This document shows positions 36,994 to 46,342 of a stretch of DNA of 64,000 nt, piece after piece. The notes beneath the pieces were generated by a model. The model was not told the origin of the DNA and did not search any database. It saw nothing but the letters and a program-made list of their open reading frames with translations. The stretch covers positions 22,129 through 86,128 of the forward strand of contig CANFUE010000007.1 in assembly GCA_947450115.1 (NCBI GenBank). The letters are read 5' to 3'. Both the position numbers and the translations under genes were made by a program. Each line of letters starts with the position of its first letter. The stretch's first letter is position 1. This DNA comes from Acidimicrobiaceae bacterium. GTDB taxonomy: Bacteria; Actinomycetota; Acidimicrobiia; Acidimicrobiales; Ilumatobacteraceae.

Positions 36994-37012
36994 ACTTGTA
37001 CGGTACTTGTAC
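36994..37012. promoter_or_regulatory. tandem direct repeats upstream of icd
   Basis: ACTTGTAC occurs twice with an 11-base period (36994-37001 and 37005-37012), i.e. one helical turn apart, 45 bases upstream of the icd start and about 80 bases before the divergent acyl-CoA dehydrogenase. The spacing is typical of adjacent regulator half-sites on the same DNA face. A GAGCCC/GGGCTC hairpin (37046-37067) follows on the dehydrogenase side. Confidence 0.4.
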
Positions 37013-37078
37013 ACATTAGCCGCTCGAGGCCCCCGGGCGTCCTCTGAGCCCCACTATGGCTGGGCTCGCCTGGTCGCT

Positions 37079-37084
37079 TACCAT
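37079..37084 (+). promoter_or_regulatory. -10 box for leaderless acyl-CoA dehydrogenase transcript
   Basis: TACCAT, six bases, then the ATG at 37091. Same layout as for the P450 and LLM genes; it decides the start against an upstream codon at 37007. Confidence 0.45.
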
Positions 37085-37090
37085 TCATCC

Positions 37091-38209
37091 ATGGAATTCG
37101 CCTGGACCCCCGAACAAGATGCTCTGCGCGCCCATGCCCGCGCCATTGCCGTCGACGCCGTTGCCCGTTATGGCCGCTTCAACGACTCATGGATGAATGG
37201 GTATTCCAAAGAATTCTCGAAGGAACTTGGCGAGCTCGGCTTCATTGGCATGACATGGCCCAAAGAGTTCGGTGGCGGCGGACGCCCACCCATTGATCGT
37301 CTCATTGTTGGCGAAGAACTCATTTCTGCAGGTGCCCCTATTGCCGCTTCATGGTTTGGCGACCGTCAAATGGGCCCAGCGTTCATGGCGTACGGAACGC
37401 CCGAACAACAAAAAGCTTTTCTTCCTGGCATCTTGTCGGGCGAAGACACCTGGTGCATAGGCATGAGTGAACCCGATGCAGGTAGCGACCTTGCATCGTT
37501 GAAAACAAGTGCAGTTCTCGATGGCGATGAATGGGTCATTAACGGACAAAAAATCTGGACCTCATTCGGAGCCGTTGCGCAGTACTGCTATCTCATTTGT
37601 CGCACCAGCAACGACGGCCCACCACACGCAGGTATTAGCGAAATTGTTGTGCCTATGAATACACCTGGCATTGAAGCACGCGAAATTCAAGACATGACCA
37701 CCAACCGCCACTTTTGCGAAGTGTTCTACACCAATGTGCGCGTGCCAAAAGCAAACTTGGTGGGCGAACAAGGTGGCGCGTTCAAACAAACAATGCGTCA
37801 ACTCGAACACGAGCGCGGAGGCATTGACCGTTTGGTATCGAACCATGCGTTGTATCTCAAGGCCCGTGAACGTGCCGACACTTCCGACCCACGTGTACGC
37901 CAAACCATCGCGCAACTCGAGATGTACTACCGCATTGGCCGCATCTTGGTGATGCGTGAAGTATTGAAGCAAGCGCCTGCTGGTTTTTCTGCAGCCACAA
38001 AATGCTTCTGCACCGAACACGAATGGCGTGTTGCTCAATTTGTTGCAGAAACATTTGGTGCCGACGCCATGTTGTGGGACGACGTCACCTCTGGGCTGAT
38101 GTATGGGCCTGGCTACACCATCATGGGTGGCACCTCAAATGTGATGCGCAACATTTTGGGCGAGCGCGTGCTCGGCCTTCCTAAAGAACCATCAGCTCTC
38201 AAGAAATAG
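37091..38209 (+). CDS. acyl-CoA dehydrogenase
   Basis: FAD enzyme forming a 2,3-enoyl-CoA. From ATG 37091 it has 372 residues. Recognisable segments are MTWPKEFGGGG, the FAD/substrate loop WCIGMSEPDAGSDLASL, WVINGQKIWTSFG, and the C-terminal MYGPGYTIMGGTSNVMRNILGERVLGLP. The acyl substrate is unknown. The gene is divergent from icd and followed after nine bases by an MBL-fold hydrolase, likely one transcript. Confidence 0.92.
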   Translation: MEFAWTPEQDALRAHARAIAVDAVARYGRFNDSWMNGYSKEFSKELGELGFIGMTWPKEFGGGGRPPIDRLIVGEELISAGAPIAASWFGDRQMGPAFMAYGTPEQQKAFLPGILSGEDTWCIGMSEPDAGSDLASLKTSAVLDGDEWVINGQKIWTSFGAVAQYCYLICRTSNDGPPHAGISEIVVPMNTPGIEAREIQDMTTNRHFCEVFYTNVRVPKANLVGEQGGAFKQTMRQLEHERGGIDRLVSNHALYLKARERADTSDPRVRQTIAQLEMYYRIGRILVMREVLKQAPAGFSAATKCFCTEHEWRVAQFVAETFGADAMLWDDVTSGLMYGPGYTIMGGTSNVMRNILGERVLGLPKEPSALKK

Positions 38210-38218
38210 GAAACTCAT

Positions 38219-39535
38219 ATGGCCGACCTTCTCGCACTCTCACGCCACATCATCGACACCGGTGTTGTTGACTCCGGAACCGGCCCCACCAACCGATTGA
38301 GCAATGAACTGTCGGAAATTGCCGACGACCTTGCCATTGTCGAAAGTTTCAGCCACTGCGTGGCGTGGAAAACCTCTGAAGGGCTTGCTTGTTTCGACGC
38401 CTCAGGTGTTGTTACCGGCCCGCTCGTTGTTGAGGCGTTGAACAAGTGGACCTCAACACCAGTGAGTCATCTCATTTACACACACGGCCATGCCGACCAC
38501 ATAGGTGGCAGCCCTGCTTTTGCCGCTGCCGCTGCAGCAAAAGGCGTACCCAACCCCCGTGTGATTGGTCATGAAAACATTGCGCCACGCGTACAGCGTT
38601 ACCGCGATACCGATGGCTGGAACAGGTTCATTAACGCCAAACAATTTGGTGGCATTCGTGTAGAGCATCAATACAGCCTTGGTGGAGACAAGAACCATTT
38701 CATTCCGCCCGACGTTTTAGAAGTACAAGAATCGTTCCGCGAGCAATACGTCCTCAACATCGGCGACCATTCTGTAGAACTCAACCACGCCATTGGCGAA
38801 ACCGACGACCACTTGTGGGCATGGGTTCCCGACAAGAAATGGATTATGGCAGGCGACTTCCTTATTTGGAATTTCCCCAATGCCGGCAACCCACAAAAAG
38901 TGCAGCGCTACCCACTTGAATGGGCCAAAGCGCTGCGCGGCATGGCAGCCAAACAACCAGAACTTCTTCTCCCCGCACATGGCTTACCTATAGACGGCAA
39001 AGAGCGCATTGAAATAGTGCTCACCGACATTGCAAGTGCACTCGAAACATTGGTGTCGGAAGTTCTGGTGATGATGAACGACGGCGCCACACTCGACAGC
39101 ATCATTCATAGCGTGTCGGTACCACAAGATGTTCTCAACAAACCCTATTTGCGCCCCATGTACGACGAACCCGAGTTTGTGGTGCACAACATTTGGCGCC
39201 TCTATGGCGGCTGGTGGGACGGAGCACCATCACGACTCAAGCCATCACCCGACGCACAACTCGGCGCAGTGATTGCTGAACTATCTGGTGGAGTCAACAC
39301 ACTTGTTGCACGCGCTTTGCACGAACTTGCCCAAGGCGACTTCCGCATGGCTTGCCATCTCATCGACTTTGCCGCATGGGCCGAACCAGAAAACGACCAT
39401 GTGCACGAAGCACGTTCAGACATTTACGAACAGCGTCGCTCCAAAGAACTCAGCCTCATGAGCAAAGGAATTTTTAAAGCAGCTGCTCGCGAATCGCGAG
39501 CCGTTATCCAGCGCTCACAAGAACCAAAGCCATAA
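38219..39535 (+). CDS. MBL-fold hydrolase with alkyl-sulfatase dimerisation domain
   Basis: A 438-residue metallo-beta-lactamase-fold protein. The metal motif THGHADHIGG gives ligands His89, His91, Asp93 and His94. The C-terminal part (about 300-410, GAVIAELSGGVNTLVARALHELAQGDF) resembles the dimerisation domain of SdsA1-type alkyl sulfatases, but the protein lacks the final SCP2-like domain of the full-length enzymes (about 650 residues). Sulfate-ester hydrolysis is possible but not shown. It follows the acyl-CoA dehydrogenase and overlaps the convergent EamA gene by 32 bases. Confidence 0.8.
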   Translation: MADLLALSRHIIDTGVVDSGTGPTNRLSNELSEIADDLAIVESFSHCVAWKTSEGLACFDASGVVTGPLVVEALNKWTSTPVSHLIYTHGHADHIGGSPAFAAAAAAKGVPNPRVIGHENIAPRVQRYRDTDGWNRFINAKQFGGIRVEHQYSLGGDKNHFIPPDVLEVQESFREQYVLNIGDHSVELNHAIGETDDHLWAWVPDKKWIMAGDFLIWNFPNAGNPQKVQRYPLEWAKALRGMAAKQPELLLPAHGLPIDGKERIEIVLTDIASALETLVSEVLVMMNDGATLDSIIHSVSVPQDVLNKPYLRPMYDEPEFVVHNIWRLYGGWWDGAPSRLKPSPDAQLGAVIAELSGGVNTLVARALHELAQGDFRMACHLIDFAAWAEPENDHVHEARSDIYEQRRSKELSLMSKGIFKAAARESRAVIQRSQEPKP

Positions 39536-40340
39536 GCGCACACCCCACACCCACCCACTGAGCTTTATGTAAATGCTCTTTGTCAACGGTGGTAGCAAGC
39601 AGCAATGTGCTCACAGGGTACAACGATGAGATAACAGCAACAACCGACAACAAACCGTGTCGTGCCGCAAACAAGTACGAACCATTTGCTAGCGAATCGA
39701 GCAGACCACTCAGCAATGCAAATTTCAATGAGACCCCATGCAGCACCAGCGGCTTTTTCGTACTGAGTACCACCACCAAAATGAGTGGAACGCTCACCGA
39801 ACGCAGCGCAAGCAATGGCCACAACCCAGCATCGGGCGATGTGTGATCGAGTGCAATAAAAATAACGGCGAAGCACAAACCACCCGTGACCGCCATGGCC
39901 ACAATTGAGAGCGGTGTTTTCACATTGTGAATGCCAAACGCGTCGGTTACTAAAGCCACGGCAAGCACTGCAACTGCCATTCCGAAATACGCAACCACTC
40001 CGGGGCGTTCACCACTTGCCAAACCCCAAGCAACAGGAACAACTGTGCCCACCAGCGCAGTGATAGGCGCAACCACGGTCATTGAACCCGACGACATTGC
40101 CTTATAGAACGCGAGCAACCCCAACGAGCCAGCAATGCCAGCTATTGCGCTAATAACCAAGTCGTGCGTGCTCGCAATGGGGTCGCCCAAAATGACAACA
40201 AGGCAAATGATGACGGCAAAGCTCAAGCTCTGCCCCACCAGGGTCACACTGGCCGACGAAGCGGTGCGTGAAGCGCGTCCTCCTGAGTAGTCGGCAATGC
40301 CATAAACCACAGCGGTGAAGAGTGCGAGGATGACAGCCAC
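39504..40340 (-). CDS. EamA/DMT-family transporter
   Basis: Ten-helix inner-membrane protein of the drug/metabolite transporter superfamily, two EamA halves. I start it at the GTG at 40340 (278 residues, beginning V-A-V-I-L-A-L-F), where the first helix begins. The longer open frame runs over the divergent aldo/keto reductase and its promoter. A TANNNT box (TAGCCT) lies eight bases upstream. Substrate unknown. Confidence 0.8.
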   Translation of the reverse strand: MAVILALFTAVVYGIADYSGGRASRTASSASVTLVGQSLSFAVIICLVVILGDPIASTHDLVISAIAGIAGSLGLLAFYKAMSSGSMTVVAPITALVGTVVPVAWGLASGERPGVVAYFGMAVAVLAVALVTDAFGIHNVKTPLSIVAMAVTGGLCFAVIFIALDHTSPDAGLWPLLALRSVSVPLILVVVLSTKKPLVLHGVSLKFALLSGLLDSLANGSYLFAARHGLLSVVAVISSLYPVSTLLLATTVDKEHLHKAQWVGVGCALMALVLVSAG

Positions 40341-40352
40341 AGTGAACGAGGC

Positions 40353-40358
40353 TACGGT
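40353..40358 (+). promoter_or_regulatory. -10 box for aldo/keto reductase transcript
   Basis: TACGGT stands eight bases before the ATG at 40367. On the other strand the same few bases read TACCGT and TAGCCT in front of the EamA start, so the divergent promoters overlap in a gap of only 26 bases. Confidence 0.35.
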
Positions 40359-40366
40359 ACATAGCC

Positions 40367-41359
40367 ATGGAACATGTGAGATTTGGCAAAACAGGAATGC
40401 AAGTGTCGAAATTGTGCCTCGGCACAATGACATTCGGATATCAGTGCAATGAGGAGCAATCAGTTGCCATCTTGAATGCAGCCAAAGACCACGGCTTCAC
40501 CTTCATCGACACCGCCGACGTCTACCCCATTGGTGACATGACCAGCGGTTACGGCGCCACCGAAGAGATTCTGGGTCGCTGGCTCACCGGCCAACGCGGC
40601 AACTTCATTTTGGCCACCAAGTGCTACGCGCCCACAGGCCCCAACAAATGGGACCAAGGCAACTCGCGCAAGAACATCATTCGCGCCGCAGAAGAGTCGC
40701 TCCGCCGCTTAAAGACCGACTACATCGACGTTTATCAATTGCACTTCTACGACGACCGCGTGAGCCACGATGAATCGCTCAGCGCGTTAGACGACCTTGT
40801 ACGTTCAGGCAAAGTGCGTTACATCGGTTGCTCAAACTATTTGGCATATCAACTTGCCACCGCCCTTGGCCGTAGCGATGTGAACAAATGGGAACGCTTT
40901 GCCAGCGTGCAGCCGCGCTACAACATGCTGTTCCGCGAAAATGAGCGTGAGCTTCTTCCACTCTGTGCCGAACAAGGTCTCGCAGTCATTCCGTACAACC
41001 CACTTGCTGGCGGCTTCCTCACTGGCAAACACCAAAAGGGCGCCCCAACAGCAGACACTCGCTTCACCATTGGTGGCGGCACTGCAGAGCGTTACCAAGA
41101 GCGCTACTGGCAAGACCAGATGTTTGCCACCCTCGAAGCCCTGCGTGGCATTGCGGCCGAAGCCGACATGACCGTGGCCCAACTTGCTATTGCCTGGCAG
41201 TTCACCCGCCCCACCATTACTTCACCAATTATTGGAGCAAGTAAGCCAGAGCAGCTTGTTGATGCGGTTAACGCGGTTCGTACGCCACTCAGTGCAGAAC
41301 TCACCCAGCGTCTTGATGTCTTGACTCACGAATATCGCTTTGGCGACAGCGCACGCTGA
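40367..41359 (+). CDS. aldo/keto reductase
   Basis: A 330-residue NADPH-dependent carbonyl reductase of the AKR barrel fold. Evidence: DTADVY with the catalytic Tyr, the lysine region ILATKCYAP, YIDVYQLHFYD with the active-site His, and the cofactor end SPIIGASKPEQL. The closest look is the AKR group near YajO/YghZ. It ends 13 bases before the tRNA-Val gene, in which a mobile element sits. Substrate unknown. Confidence 0.92.
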   Translation: MEHVRFGKTGMQVSKLCLGTMTFGYQCNEEQSVAILNAAKDHGFTFIDTADVYPIGDMTSGYGATEEILGRWLTGQRGNFILATKCYAPTGPNKWDQGNSRKNIIRAAEESLRRLKTDYIDVYQLHFYDDRVSHDESLSALDDLVRSGKVRYIGCSNYLAYQLATALGRSDVNKWERFASVQPRYNMLFRENERELLPLCAEQGLAVIPYNPLAGGFLTGKHQKGAPTADTRFTIGGGTAERYQERYWQDQMFATLEALRGIAAEADMTVAQLAIAWQFTRPTITSPIIGASKPEQLVDAVNAVRTPLSAELTQRLDVLTHEYRFGDSAR

Positions 41360-41372
41360 CACGCACAACTAG

Positions 41373-41468
<96 letters not shown>

Positions 41469-41588
41469 GTTTTTGAAAAATAATCTGTGCTGAAATTCAA
41501 TCTACAAAGGGGAATTTCACGCAGATCCGCGACGCAAACTTGCACTTTCTCACTTCGATTCCCTATAGAACCCCACGTGGGACTGGGG

Positions 41589-44500
41589 CTACTTAGCGAT
41601 CTTCAGCATCACAGTTTTAAAAAGAGCTTTTCCCTTTTTGGGAGTGACCGTGACCGTCACCTTGCACGTTCCGGCTTTAAGACCTTTGAGTGTGCTGCCA
41701 GAGACTTTGCAGAACTTTGCCGAACTAGGCAGAACTCTCAGAGCGACTTTCGATGTTGAAGCCACCTTCAATTTTGCGTCAGTAGCGATTGATTTAGCTG
41801 TAATAGTTTTCGAAATAGTTAACTTTAGAGTATTGATTATTGTTGTCACTATGGTTTGTCCAACCGTCGTCGAGGGCCCCAAAATCGAAGTCGTTGTCGA
41901 AATAAATTTTGCAGATTCAGGAGATGTCGTTAGAGAACTAGGCGCTGCTATTTGGACAGATTTATTGATTGCAATAGCCGGATAAAATGCAGCGTTGCCC
42001 GGTTGCCTAATTGTGAGCCTGCAAGTTCCTGAAGATAAGGCCAGAAGCTGATACGACTCTACCGAGCATACCAATGGCGTATTTGAGGTATAGGTGAGCG
42101 ATAAACCACGAGTCGATTTTTGCTCAAGTGTGGCTGCTTCATCGGAAGTCAGCATAGAAGTTGGGGTATTGACAGTGATTTCTTGAGTTATTTTGACGCT
42201 TGCTGGTCGGCCGGTGGAAATGTAAGTTCCGTCACCGAGTTGCCCATTTGAGTTGTAACCCCAGCAAAAAACATTTCCAGTAGACGTCACGGAACAGGTG
42301 TGTGCATAATTTGATGAGATGATAGAAGCAGTCGAGAGGTTAGAAACCATAGTTTTATTCAAGTTCGTCAAACTTGTGCCATTGCCCAATTCATTTACCG
42401 AATTTCTTCCCCAGCATTTCACATCGCCAGTAGTGAGACGAGCGCATGTAGATGATCTCCCGAGCGCAAGTTGAGTTGAATTATCAATTCCGCTAACTGC
42501 TGTTGGTAATGATGCATCAACGGAAGTTCCATCTCCAATTTGCCCGTAGTCGTTCCGGCCCCAGCACTTGACACTCCCTGTGTTGAGCGTTGCACATGAA
42601 TGCGATATTCCTACTGCAACAGTTATCGCATTATTTATTCCCGAAACATTTGTTGGACTCCACTTATCTTCTCCGGAGTTGTCGCCCAGTTGACCCCAAT
42701 CGTTTGCTCCCCAACATTTCACAAACCCAGACGCAAGTACAGCACATGTATGCGATCCTCCAGAAGCGACTGAAATGGCATTAGAAACTCCAGCTACAAC
42801 TGTTGGAGTTGAAATACGGCTTTGGTTTGTTCCATTACCTACTTGACCATGATCATTGAAGCCCCAACAAACAACTTGTCCATCACTATTCACAGCGCAT
42901 GTATGGCCAGTTCCAGCGGACAACATCGAGATACCGGAAAGACCTGGAACTGTGACAGGAACTAAACTATTCGCAATAGTTGAACTCCCTAATTGGAACT
43001 GCAAGTTGTAGCCCCAGCATTTCACTTCACCACTGTTGTTCACGGCGCATGTATGTGAGCCACCAGCCGAAATACTTGTCGTATTCCTGAGGGTATCGAC
43101 CTTGATTGGTTCAAAACTTTGAATCGTGCTTCCCACACCTAATTCACCATTCCCATTGCGCCCCCAGCACCACACTTCAGAGTTAGTGAGCAATCCACAA
43201 CTGTGATACTCGCCAGCAGAAACAGCTTTGAATGTCATTTCAAGAGGATCAACTGGAACATAACTTGGAGGGAGCAGATTTTCTGGAGGACCAGCCTTCA
43301 CTCCAGTTTCCCCAATACGGTTTTTGATAAGTAATGCATCCCACTCGTTCGCAGTCTGATATCCGTCGAATAAACCCTTGGTTGCCCCACCGATGATTAC
43401 ATTTCCGTCATTGTCGATTGCAATTGAAGATCCACCATCATCATTTATGGATCCAAATTGACGAGTCCATAGTCGTTCTCCATCGGAGGTGTACTTATGT
43501 AGAAGAAAGTCTTCTCCGCCATATTTCTGTTGCCCTGCAATGCGTTTGCTCGACGCTGCTCCTAGCACGTAGAGGTTTCCCCACGCGTCCACTGCAGCGC
43601 GGATATTGCGGTTTCCACAGTCAATGATCTTTCTCCAGACAAGAACCCCTGCTGTGCTGTATTTAGAAACGAATGAGCCGCCTAACGCACTTTCTGTGCA
43701 AGGCAAGTCACCAAGACGATTACCGTTGTGCTCACCGACAACGTACATTGACCCATCTGGTGCAGTCACCCCACTTTGGGGACTCCAGTATCCGATATCT
43801 CTTTCGCTTTCGACAGTTGAAATCAAATTTCCCGCAGCACCGTATTTGATGACATAAAAATTGTAGTAATCATTGGAACCTTGTCCATTGATTGATGCAG
43901 CTCCCCAGGCAGAAATCACTACTGAGTTATCAGTTCCACAAGAGGCCGAAAATAGCGCGTCATTGTTTGTTGAACCGAATTGCTTAATCCATAACCGATT
44001 GTAATTTGAGTCAAATCTCGCGACAAATAGGTCAGCAAGCCCCACGCTTAAAGTGTTGCCAGGGTCCACGCTGCCAGACCCAACAGTTCCACCAACAAAA
44101 AAACTTCCATCCGAGCACATTCCAACCGTCTTAACGGATTCCCAAGAGGGACCACCAAACTGGGAAACCAGCGTTGCGACTCCATTGGTACTGACAGCAA
44201 TTAACACTGCGTCGACTATTTGTGGTTGACCAACTGGGTTCTGCTCTACAGAACCGAAGAAAAGCGCACGACCATCTCGGAGAAGCATCGACCCCTCGCC
44301 ATTGAATCCACCAGCTGGGGAAATCACATCGAGCGGGAGGCTCCATTGCAAAGAACCATTCGTATCAAACTTCTTTGCCAGGGTGCCCGAGCCACCATTC
44401 GAAATTGTGATGATTGAGCCATCTTCTAACGGCTGAGCCGCATTAACTGCGTCGTTCCCGACTCCACCCCACCCAATAGTCCAAGCATTTTCAGATCCAA

Positions 44501-44606
44501 GTGCATCTGAACCACGAGAAGTGCTATTGATGAGTAAGGAACTTGAAATTGCAACAAAAATGAGACTCAGAAAAACAAAATTCGACTTTTTCACAAAATT
44601 TCTCAT
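41589..44606 (-). CDS. secreted protein with two beta-propeller-like regions, the second of seven RCC1 repeats
   Basis: Cargo gene of the element, 1005 residues. Residues 1-35 look like a signal peptide with a hydrophobic core (VFLSLIFVAISSSLLI). About 36-455 is a repetitive propeller-like region with recurring patterns such as WTRQFGSINDDGGSSI. About 460-809 contains seven RCC1-type repeats of about 50 residues, each with SAGxxHTC and a downstream CWGxN, so two cysteines per repeat; seven repeats make one full propeller. The last 196 residues are Ser/Thr-rich with Ig-like or cell-wall-type beta stretches and a basic end. It is probably cell-surface or released. An AAGAGAA site precedes the ATG. 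Function unknown; adhesion or binding is a guess. Confidence 0.85.
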   Translation of the reverse strand: MRNFVKKSNFVFLSLIFVAISSSLLINSTSRGSDALGSENAWTIGWGGVGNDAVNAAQPLEDGSIITISNGGSGTLAKKFDTNGSLQWSLPLDVISPAGGFNGEGSMLLRDGRALFFGSVEQNPVGQPQIVDAVLIAVSTNGVATLVSQFGGPSWESVKTVGMCSDGSFFVGGTVGSGSVDPGNTLSVGLADLFVARFDSNYNRLWIKQFGSTNNDALFSASCGTDNSVVISAWGAASINGQGSNDYYNFYVIKYGAAGNLISTVESERDIGYWSPQSGVTAPDGSMYVVGEHNGNRLGDLPCTESALGGSFVSKYSTAGVLVWRKIIDCGNRNIRAAVDAWGNLYVLGAASSKRIAGQQKYGGEDFLLHKYTSDGERLWTRQFGSINDDGGSSIAIDNDGNVIIGGATKGLFDGYQTANEWDALLIKNRIGETGVKAGPPENLLPPSYVPVDPLEMTFKAVSAGEYHSCGLLTNSEVWCWGRNGNGELGVGSTIQSFEPIKVDTLRNTTSISAGGSHTCAVNNSGEVKCWGYNLQFQLGSSTIANSLVPVTVPGLSGISMLSAGTGHTCAVNSDGQVVCWGFNDHGQVGNGTNQSRISTPTVVAGVSNAISVASGGSHTCAVLASGFVKCWGANDWGQLGDNSGEDKWSPTNVSGINNAITVAVGISHSCATLNTGSVKCWGRNDYGQIGDGTSVDASLPTAVSGIDNSTQLALGRSSTCARLTTGDVKCWGRNSVNELGNGTSLTNLNKTMVSNLSTASIISSNYAHTCSVTSTGNVFCWGYNSNGQLGDGTYISTGRPASVKITQEITVNTPTSMLTSDEAATLEQKSTRGLSLTYTSNTPLVCSVESYQLLALSSGTCRLTIRQPGNAAFYPAIAINKSVQIAAPSSLTTSPESAKFISTTTSILGPSTTVGQTIVTTIINTLKLTISKTITAKSIATDAKLKVASTSKVALRVLPSSAKFCKVSGSTLKGLKAGTCKVTVTVTPKKGKALFKTVMLKIAK

Positions 44607-44648
44607 TTCAATTTCTCTTGCAATTTAATGATGCATTATTCACAAATT

Positions 44649-44882
44649 CTATAGTTTTATTTTAGAGGTAAATGCCGGAGCATATTTTGGTTTAAACAAT
44701 ATCCATTCGCTATTTGAGGTATTTGAACGGAATAAGCGGAAATCAAAGCATGAAACAAAATGCTTGATCAATAACAGTTGAATCAGCAGAGGGTCATAAG
44801 CGCGGACTTCCCTCATAATTGAGAACTTGGCGACTCCTTCCGTCACAACAGTTACAAATGTCAATTCTTGATCGTGCAGCAA
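44649..44882 (-). CDS. possible small ORF downstream of the recombinase
   Basis: A 77-codon ATG frame starts four bases after the recombinase stop, in the 280-base gap before the RCC1 gene. No family is recognised and no ribosome site is convincing. It may be a leader region rather than a gene. Apart from this frame the gap shows only AT-rich sequence that could hold the RCC1-gene promoter. Confidence 0.22.
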   Translation of the reverse strand: MLHDQELTFVTVVTEGVAKFSIMREVRAYDPLLIQLLLIKHFVSCFDFRLFRSNTSNSEWILFKPKYAPAFTSKIKL

Positions 44883-44886
44883 TTCA

Positions 44887-45657
44887 TCACCATGTCCTTT
44901 GGAATTCCTCTACTGCTAGCTCCCCAGACAACGCACTTGTGTACCTGGCCACCATTGCCCCGCTAGACCATCCAGCTGCTGCGCGTACGGAGGTTTCAGA
45001 CACACCATTCCGGAGAGCCTGCACAGCCCAACCGCGCCTCCAGCAGTGCGCCGGAGGTATTTCAAGCTTCTTTAATCGCAGTCTTATCGCATTACCCGTC
45101 ATGTTAAATAACGAGCCTGTTTCTCTTCTTCCAATCAGCTTCCGCAGGCACTGAAGGGCTTTCGGAGATACTGGTGCGACTCTTGGTCGACCATTCTTTG
45201 ATGTGGGAACGACAATGAACCCTCCACCAAAATCAATGTGTTCAACAAGAGCTCGAGCTATCTCTTCTCTTCTCATCCCTGTTGACCAGAGCACCTCTAC
45301 AAGGGCCGCATCGCGGGCTGTAGTGCATTTTGAGAGGGCTTTCTTATAGTCAGCTTCTACGACTGTCCTCTGTGGTTTTATATCGATTTTTTGTACTGGT
45401 ATTTGTTTCCAAAACCCAAATTCCTCTAACCCCACTTTTTCGCACCAGCATCCAAATGCACGAACAGATTGTGCTCGTTTACGACACACTTCTTTAGAGC
45501 CTGTCGTTGTTAACCATCTTTTGATGTCAACCACTTGAGGTTCAGCGCAATATTCAAATAACAGAAGCAGATTCTTTTTATATGCATCAGCTGTTATAGG
45601 AGACTTGCCCGACAAAACCCAATCGGATGCAAATTCATCAATCCACGAAAGTTTCAT
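44887..45657 (-). CDS. tyrosine recombinase (integrase)
   Basis: A 256-residue site-specific recombinase. An N-terminal SAM-like core-binding domain (about 1-90) is followed by the catalytic domain with the full residue set: Arg129 (TGMRREE), Lys154 (TSKNGRPR), His204 and Arg207 (AHCWRRG), Trp230 (AGWSS) and nucleophile Tyr239 (ARYTSAL). It is shorter than phage integrases because it lacks the extra arm-binding domain, closer to XerC/D-size enzymes. It starts 100 bases from the truncated tRNA copy and is read in the same direction as the tRNA and the upstream housekeeping operon. It is presumed to insert the element at the tRNA-Val site. Confidence 0.92.
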   Translation of the reverse strand: MKLSWIDEFASDWVLSGKSPITADAYKKNLLLLFEYCAEPQVVDIKRWLTTTGSKEVCRKRAQSVRAFGCWCEKVGLEEFGFWKQIPVQKIDIKPQRTVVEADYKKALSKCTTARDAALVEVLWSTGMRREEIARALVEHIDFGGGFIVVPTSKNGRPRVAPVSPKALQCLRKLIGRRETGSLFNMTGNAIRLRLKKLEIPPAHCWRRGWAVQALRNGVSETSVRAAAGWSSGAMVARYTSALSGELAVEEFQRTW

Positions 45658-45756
45658 TAGTTACCCTTCCCAAAAGGAAGAGGTCCGGCTGCTTAGCGTT
45701 AAAGCAACAAATCAAAGAAATCCCACATAAAGATAGGATTGCGAAGCAACAAGACC

Positions 45757-45829
<73 letters not shown>

Positions 45830-45839
<10 letters not shown>

Positions 45840-45857
45840 CACTGCGCCCTCGGGCAA
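45830..45857 (-). promoter_or_regulatory. original tRNA-Val promoter, now reading into the element
   Basis: -35 TTGCCC and -10 TACAAT with a 16-base spacer, 12 bases before the tRNA 5' end. The -10 lies inside the repeat, the -35 only in the chromosome copy. At the complete tRNA the corresponding -35 position reads AGATTA. Confidence 0.5.
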
Positions 45858-45862
45858 CTTTC

Positions 45863-46330
45863 CTAGTCTTTTTCAGACGGCGGAGCCCAGAAATCCACTG
45901 TGGAAAAGACCCCATCGGCTTTTTCCAAGAGGGCCGTTGCCCCTTTACGCGTATCGCACCACGAGAGCAGCGTCATGCCGTGGCGTTCAAAGAGGCCCAA
46001 TACGTCGGGAATCACATCGCCATGACTGCACAACACTGTTCCTTCGTCAACCGTATTGAGCAGCTCAGCAACAATGTCTCTGCTTGTATTTTCCGCAAGA
46101 CGTTCGTCAACTTCAACTACAAGACCTCGCGCTTCGGCAAGTGGTTGCAAAGTTTGTTGGCATCGCATGTACGGACTCGAGATGAGTCGAGTGACTTCAA
46201 CGTTCTCGAATTTCTGTACGAGCAACCGTGCTTGTTCCCAGCCCGACTCAACAAGCGGACGTTGCGTGTCGTCGTCATCCCAGTTTTTTCTACTGCCAGC
46301 TTTTGCGTGGCGTACTAAATAAATGGTCAT
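45863..46330 (-). CDS. histidine phosphatase family protein (SixA-like)
   Basis: A 155-residue small histidine phosphatase. The N-terminal motif YLVRHAKAG (catalytic His8) and the later CSHGDVIPD with the second histidine are present. Size and the N terminus match SixA-type phosphohistidine phosphatases. It is last in a nine-gene minus-strand operon, 12 bases after hemW. The original tRNA-Val promoter lies in its downstream flank. Confidence 0.85.
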   Translation of the reverse strand: MTIYLVRHAKAGSRKNWDDDDTQRPLVESGWEQARLLVQKFENVEVTRLISSPYMRCQQTLQPLAEARGLVVEVDERLAENTSRDIVAELLNTVDEGTVLCSHGDVIPDVLGLFERHGMTLLSWCDTRKGATALLEKADGVFSTVDFWAPPSEKD

Positions 46331-46342
46331 GCCACCATTCCA

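Noticed and set aside
41572..41583. CCCACGTGGG palindrome after the RCC1 gene as a terminator
   Set aside because: A ten-base self-complementary stretch has no room for a loop and no T-run; it could at most be a protein site.
41589..44606. RCC1 protein as eukaryotic contamination or a chromatin factor
   Set aside because: It has a bacterial-type signal peptide and ribosome site and lies inside an element between bacterial genes; RCC1 repeats are common in bacterial secreted proteins.
45666..45680. CTTCC-CAAAA-GGAAG hairpin upstream of the recombinase as a terminator
   Set aside because: A 5-bp stem without T-run is too weak; it may be chance.
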